From assembly GCF_048128805.1 (NCBI RefSeq), contig NC_136004.1, positions 23,744,284-23,808,283 on the forward strand: 64,000 bases of DNA. The letters run 5' to 3'. Shown piece after piece: positions 46,737 through 58,962 of the stretch. The DNA comes from Centroberyx gerrardi (Eukaryota > Chordata > Actinopteri > Beryciformes > Berycidae). Every line of letters starts with the position of its first letter. Within the stretch, counting starts at the first letter, position 1. The notes beneath the pieces are model-generated. The model was given only the letters and a program-made list of their open reading frames with translations. It made no database searches and was not told the DNA's origin. The translations under genes were made by a program, and so were the position numbers.

Positions 46737-47516
46737 CAGAAACAGTATGACCTGAACATCCAACACAACACATATGATGTATACACTGATTAGGCAAGGA
46801 GAGGTTGAGAGAGAAGAGGAGGGAGAGAGAGAGGGGGGGATGGGGAATTAGGGAAGAGAGTGAAATATGTAGGAGTAGGAGAGAGGGGGAGGGACAAAGG
46901 AGAGGAGAATGAGCAACAACAGGCAGTCAGAGGAGACAGAGAAAGTCTGACAGATGTGTGCTTTTAAGCTTTAAGTCTGGTGGGAATAACATCCAAACAT
47001 ATAGACATTGTTGCCTGCAGTGTCAGACTTGACTATGTCCACAAAAACTGGGGAACAAAATGTCCCTATAACATTCCTATTGGGGACTTGCAGTGTGTCT
47101 GTGGTACTCAATAGCGAATTTTAGTGACCTTATCGTACCTCATGGTATTTTTTCATCTCCTACACTATAACATTTCTATAATATCCCTATAGGATAAAAT
47201 ATGTAGTTTTGTAATTTTATGTATTACTATTTATTACTATTCACTAAAGATCACTATCGTTTCTTGTCGTAATGGTGCAGCCAGACACTCAGTCCCAAGA
47301 GTTAAACTTGTGGACAGCGCTGATTATTTCCACGAGTTCTGCCCATCATCAGGCATTTGGGTCATGTGAAATTTCCAATGTTATTGATTTAAACCAGCGC
47401 TCGTCCAGACGCTACAGGGCATGCGATTATCTTCTGCTCGAGAGTTTCTGATTTATGATTTTTCCAATGAACGAATAAAACTACAGTAAGCAGAGCTGAG
47501 CTGTATTCTCGCTTAC

Positions 47517-47660
47517 CGTACGAGTTTCCCCTCTGCAGCCGAAATCCACCCGGCCTTGCTCCTCATAAACTTACAGTCACATTGTGTTCCCGAAACGTGG
47601 AATCCGTGAAGTGTACACAACCTTTGAAACAACATTGCGTAACGCGCATACAGCGCGGCT
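47517..47660 (-). other. lmbrd2: LMBRD2 non-coding first exon (5' end approximate)
   Basis: A minus-strand donor (GTACG|GTAAGC) follows 47517, in a GC-richer stretch. The upstream limit is inferred from the promoter motif at 47676-47690. Confidence 0.45.
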
Positions 47661-47671
47661 GGCTCCTCCGC

Positions 47672-47692
47672 GGAATTCTGGGTATTGTAGGC
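47672..47692 (-). promoter_or_regulatory. ZNF143/SBS-like motif at the LMBRD2 promoter
   Basis: The minus strand reads CTACAATACCCAGAATTCC, close to the SBS consensus ACTACAATTCCCAGMATGC bound by ZNF143. A CpG-containing stretch (GCGCGG, CCGCGG) flanks it, just upstream of the predicted first exon. Confidence 0.5.
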
Positions 47693-48314
47693 GAGATAAT
47701 GCTGGAGAATGGAAAATAAGGCTTTTCAGTGTGTTTTTTAATGGGGTTGCAGTGGGTCCCAGGAAAAATGAGGAATAGTAAATTTTATCAATGACAGAAT
47801 GAGTAAGGATGACTGTTTTGATCATATATTTGACTCTCCCTACTGTGGTTATCATCCGGGTAAACGCACCTACACCCAGTTTACCCACTTTTTTATTTGC
47901 AGAATAGCGTTTACCCAACTTTTACCCAGCGTTTTACCCAGCGTAAAACTCTATAGGCTATTTCTGATAGTGGGCAAACTGATAGTGTCCAGGAATGTTG
48001 AAAGATAAAGATGAAGATAAAGATAATGGTCGTGCATGGTGATGAAGTGATAACCAACAGTCTTGGAGCTGAATGTAAAATAAAAATAAAATAATTACTT
48101 CCAGACGCACGTCTTTACTTCTTTCACAGATTTTATCATATTATCACATAATTTGTTGCAATGGTGTAAAAGATTTTCCGTAAACAGCTGTCATATCCTC
48201 CACAGTTCTCCCTGAATAGCTATAGGTTCTCATCCAATTTCACATATTAAAATGTTTTAGCCACACTATTCTGAATAAAGATTTTCAGGTGTACATCATG
48301 ATGTTTTACCGCAG

Positions 48315-48367
<53 letters not shown>

Positions 48368-49426
48368 TCCTGTTCATTCCTTGTGTCAATCCTGCCCTCC
48401 TTGTTGTGCAGCTGGCCTCTTCAAAGTCCGAAATCAGGTAATTGAGCAAAAAAACTGAATCAATTTGGAAAGTGTAGGCTTTCAGAGGCCAGACAAACTT
48501 GTTGCATGCAGGAGTAATTGGCCAGAAATGCATGAACCTTGCTGCTTGCTCCACATCTTGTCAGAGCTCTGGTCTGGTCATGTGAGACGCACATTCAGTC
48601 CTCTGAAATAGAATAAAATTGAATCATGCTCCCACATACTGTCATTGTTAATTAGCCTGGGAAGGTTTGCTGAACATGTATGCTGAGTTTTCAGCAACAC
48701 CCTGCTAAACACTTTTTCAGTTACACATATTCTCACCTGGGAGTTGCACAGTACAGCAAAGTCTACTGGTCCGAGGATTCAAAAAGGCAACCCAGGAGAC
48801 AAAAACGCAATTTAACTCGCCCATCATCATCTTATCATAAATGTCCTCTACATTCAGTGCTGAGAGTCACATTTGTTTTTACACTTTACTGTCAACCGTC
48901 ACTTGAGCAGTAATGTAACTTAACTACACATGCTACACAAGTACTGTACTACACCAGTACAGCTCAGGCTCATATTTTTTCCACTTTTTTAATTGTTGTA
49001 CATTGTCTCATCAATGTTGCCACATGCAGTTCAGTACAACGCAATGTATCCCAACCCAGTTTGGTTCAGTTAATATGAATCGGCCACCTACAGCTTCACC
49101 CAGTTCAGCTGTTGAGGAACATCCCAAAAGCGCTGATCCAAATACATTGAACCCAGAAGATTAAAACCCATGGCTTGGTGCACAGAGAGAACACATCTTC
49201 TCGTGCCCCTCTAGCTATGTTCAGGCTAGATTAACAGTTTTCTCTCACAGTGTCGGCTCCAGCATGTGTTATACATATCCAGCTTGCAGTACAGTACAGT
49301 TTGGGCCAACTTTCTTTGCTGCAGCTTGGCCCAGCATGAAAATAAATAATTTGGCATGATGATGGAATATGACAGCAGTAGGCTACAATGATTCAGGTGT
49401 TGGACATCCATACATATGTTTGGCTT

Positions 49427-49738
49427 CCCACTGAGCAATTTTACACTGATTTAAAAGATGTCTAAAATGAGTCTACATAGAGTTTAACAGTGAAGATTTA
49501 GTAGACATCTACATCTTAGACTACGTCTTCTGGAGTAAATGACAAAAATAAAGCATTATCTTGTACTTCTCTGGTGCATATTTTTTTATATTTACAGCTG
49601 TTTATGCATTGTTTAAATATATAATAATTTATGTATTGCTTGGTCTAAAACTGGGCTATACATTGCCAAAAAGATCCTGGGCTGTGTGAGAGCCAAAGCA
49701 TAGACGCAATGTTGAAATGACGTCTAGTGCTCAGTGGG
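49427..49738. mobile_element. MITE with CCCACTGAGC termini
   Basis: The left end CCCACTGAGCA and right end GCTCAGTGGG are inverted. The interior carries GATGTCTAAAATGAGTCTAC and GAAATGACGTCTAG. It resembles a widespread fish MITE with CCACTGGGCACAGACGTC-type ends. Confidence 0.65.
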
Positions 49739-50839
49739 TTAGTTCTCTTAGAAGTCTACGACACCTCAGCAAAATATGCCTTTATGTTTACTTTGTTGTG
49801 CAGTGCAGCAAGGTGCAGCAACACTTTTTGCTTTGCAGTTCGGTCCCATCAGCTCAGTTCTTCAACATGCAATGTCCAGTTACAATTGGCAGATCATTTG
49901 TCAAAATTCATCAAGGGTGATGCTGTACTCTTACAGCATGTTCTCTTACATTTTCCCCTAAAATCTACAACTGTATTATTTATAGGAACAAAGGGGATGT
50001 CAGCCATGGATGTTCTCATCTTTCCTGTCACTCTCAACTGTACACTGTCTGTTAAAGCAGAAGCATCCGATAAAACAATTTGTATTTCCCCTACCGTTGA
50101 AAAGGCAAGGAGGATCCCCTCAACTAAATCAGCTGCACCCTGCCTAAAAAAAAGCATTGGTATTGGTTCCAGTGGAGAGTTTTGGTTTCACTTTGTGATC
50201 TAAATGCTGCTTCACAGGCCTTTCCACCCAAGTAAAAATGTCACGGAGAAATGCTAAAAGAAAAAGGAACAAAATAAAAGTCCCCATGCTCAACCCATTT
50301 TAGCTGCAGAGGAACATCCACACATAGGGGTCATCGGCGTTCAGGGGGCCCAGCAGGTCGAAGCACACGGCCCGGTGGTCCAGCAGGAACTCCATCTGGC
50401 CCAGCAAGTCCAGACACAGGTGTTCTAGAAGGTTTAGACAAATCGACCAGTCCTCAATGGCGCCGGACCCGCCCAGTGCATCCATCCACACCGACCCAAA
50501 AATGTCCAGAGACTCTGGCCAGTCCTCTAGAAGATTGTCCATCAGCTCCATCTGGTTTATACGGTTATTTAGAGTTCACATCAGTAACCAAATAAATCCT
50601 GTAACTCCGTTGTGTACATAATGCAGGCCAGTGTAGATTAATAATCCATTCCTAGTTCCTTTGTTTCGTTTGTAGACTCTGCTTGTACTTTTGCGTTATT
50701 CCTCTCGTTCTTTCTGCCGTTTTGTCTGCGTCTTTCTCCCTGCAGTAGGTAGGCTAATAGTCCTGATCCATGCTGTGCTGCGGCAGTGTCAGCACCAGCT
50801 TAGTGAGGCCATCTGTCAGTCTATCTTCACCTTATCCTC

Positions 50840-50879
<40 letters not shown>

Positions 50880-51415
50880 TTATCTACCTATCTATACATC
50901 TATATATCAGTCATTCAGCCCCTTATGCCTTTATGCGCTCAGTATTCTCATGCATAGACCTGACAGTTCACCTGTTCATTCATTCATTCATTCATTCAAC
51001 CATTCATTAATTTCTCCTTCATTCAAGCCTGCTGGAAGAATATGACACTATGACAGATAGAGCCTGGGTTTATTGAGGGAAAAAAATTATTCTGCTACTG
51101 GATTGGACAATTTTGTTACCTCTTGTTACCTTTTTGTTGCCCAGTCAGTCCTGGCTGGTTCTAGCCACCCCCTGTCCAAGAGTTCAAGTTGCTTCCGTCT
51201 GGCCGCAGATACAATCTGCCAAGATGCAGGACCGATAGACTTAAGAACTCTTTTGTCCCTGCTGCCATTGGCCTTTTAAATAACTCAATGTGATTTTTAT
51301 ATTGTATTTGTTATCTATTTATTATTGTTTGTGATGGTTATGTGGTTCACACTGCTGTTGAGTGAATCACAATGTCGTAGCTCTACTTTAAGAGTTTGCA
51401 CTCAGTGTGTAGATG

Positions 51416-51715
51416 TGTTCATTCATTCATTCATTCATTCATTTTCTATACTAGCTTATTCCTACTCAGGGTCACAGGAGGCTGGAGCCTATCCCAGCAT
51501 GCACTGGGCAGAAGGCAGGGAAACACCCTGGACAGGTCGCCAGTCCATCACAGGGTGAACATAGATAGACAGACAATGACAGTCTCCAGTTCAGTTGACC
51601 TGCATGTCTTTGGACTGTGGGAGGAAACCGGAGCGTGCAAACATGCAAACTCTGCACAGGACCGGGGTTGAGAATCGAACCCAGGAGCTTCTTGATGTGA
51701 GGCAACAGTGTGGAT
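51416..51715. mobile_element. Teleost RTE/SINE-type repeat with (CATT)n end
   Basis: (ATTC)n at 51418-51442, then CAGGGTCACAGGAGGCTGGA, CACCCTGGACAGGTCGCCAG, TCTTTGGACTGTGGGAGGAA and GAATCGAACCCAGGA. This series recurs across fish genomes. The exact family is assigned from memory. Confidence 0.7.
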
Positions 51716-52696
51716 GTGTTCTGTAGAATTAGTTGTTAATATGTAGAGAGCCATTCTGCAACTTAGTTCAGCATGATCCAGTACTATTGCTGCCTGTTGT
51801 CATGGAAATTCCCATTGATAACCGTAGCTAGTCGGTTAGGTAAATAGTTAACTAACAGGTGTGGTTACACTGAACGCCTCTCACCTGTTGTCAGCAGTCG
51901 GTTTCCAGATGAAAATCTATTTTACAGTTGCCACCACTAGATGGAGCTAATGAATTCTCTTACTCTTACATCTCATTACACGACTTACCGGGGGAAAGGG
52001 ATGGGGAAATTGTGAGGGGGTGAGAGCAGGATGGAATCTATCTTGTTAATAAAGATTATTAAATGCAACACACTTCTTAGCAATCTTTTTGGAAGCATTT
52101 GAGGGAAATAACAACATTCTTCCACATCTGTGATTAAATCTGAACCAATAACCCACTGCATATATTAAATATTATGTTCATCAGAGCCTAGTCTCACATA
52201 TCCACTATAGGAAGAAATATGGAATCAGATACTGCATAGTTATATCATGTGTACTGGCATATTGTGTGTATATCAGTACACATGCAGTATTTAAAAAAAA
52301 TATATATATATTTATCTTTTCTGCTTTATGCTCTGCTTACATAAATATATTAAAGTTTTGTATTAGATGTTTGTTTTTTGGACAACAGAGAGACTAGTTA
52401 CTTCTGCTCTGCCAGCTAATGCAACTAATCCTAATAAAACTAAAATAAAGTGTGTTGCATTTTTATCAAATTACCTCAGAATCTGATTTCATTCAGTCTT
52501 GTTCAGTCAAGCACTGTCAGGTCACAACTCCAGACACTCAAATACTTCTCTCGAAAGAAAACAATAAGAACACTTATGTAATCTGTTTGTGTAGTGAGCA
52601 GAAAAAAAAAATGGAATTGCTAGTTATGCATCCTAAGGCGACCTCAGAGCTCGGTAATTGTATGAGTCAAAGTTCAGACAAGTGGAGGAATACGCC

Positions 52697-52697
<1 letters not shown>

Positions 52698-52766
<69 letters not shown>

Positions 52767-52972
52767 AACACAAACACAAAACGTGTTTACTGTTTTCTGC
52801 CATTTTCTTGTTGTTTTTATTTATTTATTTTATTTTATTTAATGAATTGTATATATATATTTTTTTTCACATCTCATTATTGAATTGTATTATCCTTGAC
52901 GCTTTGGCAATATTGCTCATCTGACATTCATGCCAATAAAGCATACTGAATTGAAATTGAATTGAATTGAAT

Positions 52973-53026
<54 letters not shown>
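52698..53026. repeat. (GA)n and (GAATT)n(GA)n arrays
   Basis: (GA)n with CAGA variants at 52698-52766. Five to six (TTGAA) units begin at about 52952 and lead directly into (GA)n at 52980-53026. Confidence 0.92.
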
Positions 53027-53028
<2 letters not shown>

Positions 53029-54277
53029 AAACAATATGACTAACAATCATCCATCTGAACAAGTGATTGTTCTTGGTCTTAATCCTTTTTTTGTAACAAG
53101 TCAAAAGCATGTAGAGTGCATCTGAGAGTCTTTACTAAGTTGATACCGGTCAAATCTTTTTCACTGTGATTTCTTGAAATGAGTAAAACAAAATCTACCA
53201 GTCGAGTGAGACAACACAGTTCAACACAGTTCAACACAGTTCAACTGGAGAGTTGAATTTTGAGAGAACAAATTTTGAGAGAGACAGAGCCAAGCAGGGA
53301 TCATCCAGTTAACGCTCCTGCCATTATACAAAACTGGCACATCATGCATCCATGCATTTTAATATATATTTCAATATACTATATATTGAAATTAGCCAAA
53401 ATATATGTCATATAGTGGCAGTTCATGATGGCCTAGCACACAAACTGAGCCACATGCACAGTAATGTAGTGTTACGCTTCTTCTGCAAAGGGAAATTGCA
53501 TATAGCAAAACTGCATTTTCTAAATATTTACGGAAGAAATCAATTGCACCCATAAAAGGTCCATTTATTTTCTCTCATTTTGTGTTACAGCTCCCTTCTG
53601 TGGCCATTTTGCTTCCCTCCTTGTAAGCCTCCAGTTTAATTGAAATGGGTATTAAGGTGCTGAGACTGAAACCAAACAATCGCAGCATCAGTGATAAGCT
53701 GAGATAGTCTTGTCTGAACTCCCACTCACTTGTTTAAATACACAGCTCTATTTCTCCTTCACTCTATCATCCCTCTTTCTTCTTATTGTCATACTTTCAT
53801 CTTCTATTCATATTCAAAATGATGGGCTTCTTACACCAGCTGTTTACTGGACAATAAAGATGAGTGTCGTGTTTTATTCTTTGAGAGGGAACGTAACCTT
53901 AAACACACTGCTAACAAAGACACGGTCGGGTTTCTGGTCACTCCCCTTGGCACCACAGGGCACAGATTACCGAGGAAGGAAAATTAAACCTTGCACCCGG
54001 GCCCTGTGCTGTCTGAAATGACTTGTATATACCGCTGTCACACCACAAGTTCTTGAGAAATAAATAAACTGAAGTTCAATTACAAAATGCTTTATATTCA
54101 TGGAAAGGTTCATCATTCAATATTTCTAAAACGTAAAGGATTTAGTCTGTAAAAGTGTTATCATCTTGACAACCAATGATTTAAGTTACATAGCATCCTT
54201 TGAAAAGTACATGGTTTATTTTACGATTTTGTAAAAGTAATTCTGACTTTATTTCACATGGTGGATATGTCAAATTA

Positions 54278-55098
54278 CACTGAACAAAAGCATAAACGCA
54301 ACACTTTTGGTTTTGTTGAAATAAAAGAGTTGAAATAAAAGATCTAAGAGTTTTTCTATGCACACAAAAGGCTTATTTCTCTCAAATTTTGTTAGTTTGT
54401 TAATTTTGTTTTGTTTGTTAGTGAGCACTTCTCCTTTGCCAAGATAATCCATCCACCTGACATGTGTGGCATATCAAGATGCTAAATAAACAGCATGATT
54501 ATTGCACAGGTGTGCCTTGGGCTGGTCACAATAAAAGGCCACTCTAAAATGTGCAGTTTTATCTTGAAAAAAGACATTTATTAGGCACTGAACTATGGAT
54601 CTCACATGACTAGGGCTACAGATATGCATTTTTTGAAAACCAGTCAGTATCTGGTGTGACCACCATTTGCCTCATGCAGTGCGACACATCTCCTTCACAT
54701 AGAGTTGATCAGGTTGTTGATTGTGGCCTGTGGAGTGTCGGTCCACTCCTCTTCAATGGCTGTGAGAAGTTGCTTGATATCGGCAGGAATCGGAACACGC
54801 TGTCGTACACGCCGATCCAGAGCATCCCAAACATGCTCAGTGGGTGACATGTCTGGTGAGTATGCAGGCCCCTGCAAGAACAGTTTTGCAACATTGAGCT
54901 CTGGTGGACATTCCTGCAGTCAAAACTTGCGACATCTGTGGCATTGTGTTGTGTGATAAAAACTGCACATTTTAGCGTGGCCTTTTATTGAGAGAAATAA
55001 GCCTTTTGTGTGCATAGAAAAATTCTTAGATCTTTTATTTCAACTCATGAAAAATGGGAGCAAAAACAAAAGTGTTGCGTTTATATTTTTATTCAGTA
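54278..55098 (-). mobile_element. Degenerate Tc1-like transposon with TA flanks
   Basis: The ends ACTGAACAAAAGCATAAACG (left) and its inverted counterpart (right) are flanked by TA. They share more than 100 bp of inverted sequence, including ATGCACACAAAAGGCTTATT. The minus strand encodes the C-terminal DDE part of a Tc1-like transposase (PAYSPDMSPTEHVWDALDRR, about 54,877-54,650), including the final catalytic Glu in SPTEHVW. It is interrupted by a TGA in NSM*RRCVALHEANGG. The N-terminal two-thirds is missing. Confidence 0.85.
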
Positions 55099-56102
55099 TA
55101 GAAAAAAACCATGATGATCTCACAACATAGACTTATTTTTATTGCACTGTCCTTCATTCACTTCATTTGTAGAAGTTACAAATGTAAGAGGAAAGGTTGC
55201 AAACGAGCCAGTGGCAGCACCACCAGACCAGACTATGCATGACTGTAAAAGTGACTTGTATTAACAGCTGTTTCTGAATCCATGCCTTGTATACTTAATT
55301 CTTAACTTGTTTCCAGTTAGAGATTATAGTTTATCATTGCTCATCCTGTTTCTTTCACCCCGTTAGACGTTAGACTTAAGGTCCAGGTTTCTCAGTGTTC
55401 CGGGTGTCTTTTTGACATTTCCTCCTCCCTCTCTAGTGCAGCAGAATGACTTTGCTCAAAACCCTAAAAACGTCCCAGCACCAGGAGGGATTCCTTCTTG
55501 GCTGACAGGTGGATGTTTGCTTTCCTCTGTGGGAAACCCTGTTTCTGAACCCAGTCTGCTACGGTTACCAAGTGTCTAGACTTCCTCTGCCTCTTCCGCT
55601 TCCTCTAGATGCTCAGTCTCTTTCTCTCTCTCCTTACTGTTCTGCCTCCCCGTCTCCTTATCCATGTTCCTAGCATCTCTTCTGCCTCGCTCCCCTCCCT
55701 CCTTGTCCACAGCCAGACGAGGAGTTAGTCAGTGGGACCGGATCCAGTGTGGCCTTATTCAGATCAGTGAGAAACAGCCTGTGTGTGTGAACAGCCTCGT
55801 CTCCCAGCGTGCCCACTGAACAACAGCTACGAGCGCGCTGAGACCCCGGGGTTTGAAGTCCATAACATTTGATCCATGGGAAACCCTGGTGCACAATGAT
55901 GCCGGTGAACAATGTGGACCCAGTTCTGTGTGTCCCCAGAGGGCCACCGTAGACTGCAGATCCTATAACCTGTCCTGGATACATCACCCCCCTGGGAGAG
56001 GACCACTCCCATCTGAATCTACTGGCCTGCTAGGGCCGCCTGGGCCAGCTAGAGTTACACACACTCAACCACGCTGAGATTGAGGGCACGGCCTGTCTGT
56101 GG

Positions 56103-56137
<35 letters not shown>

Positions 56138-57407
56138 TGTGTCACCTACAATCCAGGCCTTTGATTGAATGACTATAGGTTGCTGATGACATCATATACT
56201 GTAGTTGCAGTGCAAAAGCAGCTGGGATGAGATGACGAAGTTGCCCAGCATTTCGCACATGACCACATTAGCCTTATTTCCTTCACTGTACAGGAAAAGA
56301 AAGATGCCTTACCTCTTTCTGCAAATGTTTGATTTTTTCAAACAAACTGAAAATCAAAGTCAACCCTAAACCTGTTTCCTGTTTTAGGCAACAACAAAGC
56401 CTAAAACAAAACATTAATGAGCAGAAAAGCAGCGCATTTTCCATACTGGCTCATGTTTTTGCCAATACAGCTATAACACAATTGGGTCTGAGTCCACATC
56501 TTTGATCCCTTTAAATCCCCACAGAACATGTGATACCAATAGTCACATGCGGGCTCCTATCGTCGACGAGGAATGATCAACAGATCATCACATCAGGGTG
56601 GAAAAACACAAACCCATTTCGTTCCACATTCCCCCTGTAATCTATTTAACAGAGAGCTGAAACCAGACTTCTAGCTCAAGTATTCAGTATTCAAGTAGAA
56701 GTATTCAAGGAGTTCAAGGAGTTTCCTCACCCTGCTGCTCCTTTGGCAAGTGCAGTGAACTTGTGTATTTCTATATTTTTATGGCTTTGTATTGGAAGGA
56801 CGGGAGAGAGAAAGGGGAGGATCTGACAAACCCATTGTAGTTGCACTTGAGAGAGAGAGAGAGATAGATAGATAGATTTGGTCAAAATGTTATAATTTGC
56901 AGTTGCAAGTTTATTCATTGAAAGTATCTTTGCTTAGATGATATGTAGGTTTGTAGCTTTGCCAGCTGTGTTCATGTTTGAACAATTCTGGGGTTGTTCG
57001 CACAAGCAAACACACACTCACTCACTCACTCACACACACGCACACGCACACACATGCATGCATACACACTCCAAAGGCGACAAATTCTATCCAGCATCCA
57101 GTGATGTGTCACATTCACCTGTTTGTCTGTTGCCTCTCTCTCTGTCCCTCACTCTTCCTTTCCTGAATTTACAAGCTATATCCTCTCCAGCCGATCCCTG
57201 CTGTGTCTTGCGAAGACAAAGGAGTCTGTTGTTGCTTGTTGGGATAGCTGTGTGACGGATGCCATGGGTCGCTGTGGTGAGAGTAAAGAATGGTGGAGTC
57301 TGGGATTCAACGCCTTCCAGATGAGCTGAGGTTTAATGAGCGGAAAACCAGGAATTTGTCCTCCTGTTTGGTTTGGTGTCACTGAAGAATTGGCTGCTCC
57401 TTCAAAG

Positions 57408-57409
<2 letters not shown>

Positions 57410-57471
<62 letters not shown>
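57410..57471. repeat. (CA)n microsatellite
   Basis: About 30 CA units preceded by GCGCG. A second, interrupted CA array lies at about 57,676-57,740. Confidence 0.92.
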
Positions 57472-57477
<6 letters not shown>

Positions 57478-57698
57478 AACACACACAATTTGTTACTTTG
57501 ATTCTTTTACTTGGACATGGTTTGGTAGATTAGTTGGAAGTAGAAAAATCTGTTTCACAATGAGGAGGGTGAAAAAGTGTGACTAAAAGGAGCAGTAGTG
57601 GTTTGTCTGCATGCGGTTTCATTGACCTGTGGGCTATGGTGAAGCATTAACATTTTTTCGCATCAGTTATTTTACACACACACGCACACACACCTACA

Positions 57699-57740
<42 letters not shown>

Positions 57741-58962
57741 ACTGTCTTGCACTGACCAAAACAGATTAAGGAGATCACATCTGCGACTTTTGACTAAAAG
57801 AGAGTTAGTGAGGTTAATGAACTACTATCCATGTGATTTTGTTTGCTTAAGTAAAATTAAATCCCTGCACATAGCACATTATGATAATGTGTGCACCTAC
57901 ATTCACAGCATTAGTTGGGGTAGCGTTACTGTCTCAATACCGACACAGTGAATTATGAATGAGAATCTGCTAGAAACAGGACCATCCTGAATATAAATTA
58001 AAATAACTAACTACATGTATCAATCAAGCAAATACAGTGGGTGCATTATTTGATTTGACTGCTAAAAATATGCTAATTCTATTCTGCTGAGTGGCCTTAA
58101 AGGATAATACCATTGTTTTTGGAAGTTTTTGGTTGCCCCTCTCCTATCGTATCTGCACACAGTCAATGTAGTTGTAGATGTCCTCCCTTCAGAAGAAACC
58201 ATTTGTTGCCATTCACTTTTGTACAATATGAAATACAGCTTGAAAATTGCCCAAGATGGATAATCCATCACAATAAATATGAAGTCGTAATTTGGTTTAG
58301 TCAAAGTTTCTGTTCTATCATAGAGTGTTTACATATAAGTACGTGAATTACATTATGCTCTGCTTGCTGTCAATCACCTGACACCCACAGGAAGAAATTG
58401 AAGTCTCAACCAGGAAATAATCCCTCAGCAACATGTCGCCTTACAAACTTTATTGTCACATTCACGTCTGCTTATTTGGGACGTCTTTGTTAGGACTGCA
58501 GTTAATTTCAAAGATTCAACACAATAAACAACAACAAAAAAATGTTAAAATGTTTAAAAATATAATCACATACAGCATATATTGAAAAATGATTGAGGTC
58601 AAAGTAAACTCGGTGTAGACAGAAATAAATGGCTGTAATTCTAAAAGAGACCAGTATGAGGTGCATGTTTTCCTTAATTACACGTGATTGTTTGTTATTG
58701 TTTTTTCTTATTATTCTATTTTATAGCATTAAAAGTTATGTTATAATGTTAAAACTACAGTTTTTATTATCATTACTTCTATTAATAATCCATAACTCCT
58801 CAATTTCAATTTAGTCCACAGTTCTTCTAGAACACGTCTTCTAAGGCAGTGATGCCACAATTAAGTCTGTAAGGACATTCTGTGACATTCTGTAACATCA
58901 CAAAGCACTTAGTGGAAAGTGTGTTCATTTCACAACGGAAGAGTAAAGCATTGAGACTAGAA

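Larger units (their letters stand above)
47700..58880. other. Repeat-rich intergenic region
   Basis: No gene is supported. Contents include (CA)n at 48317-48364, a MITE at 49427-49738, orphan frames at 49,894-50,551, an RTE-like repeat at 51416-51715, (GA)n and (GAATT)n arrays at 52698-53026, a Tc1-like element at 54278-55098, and CA/TG arrays near 56,106, 57,410 and 57,700. The stretch 55,340-56,090 is GC-richer and non-repetitive but has no gene model. Confidence 0.5.

Noticed and set aside
55340..56090. GC-richer stretch with overlapping frames of 60-105 codons considered as an exon
   Set aside because: There is no recognisable protein similarity and no convincing paired splice sites; frames overlap on both strands without one preferred.
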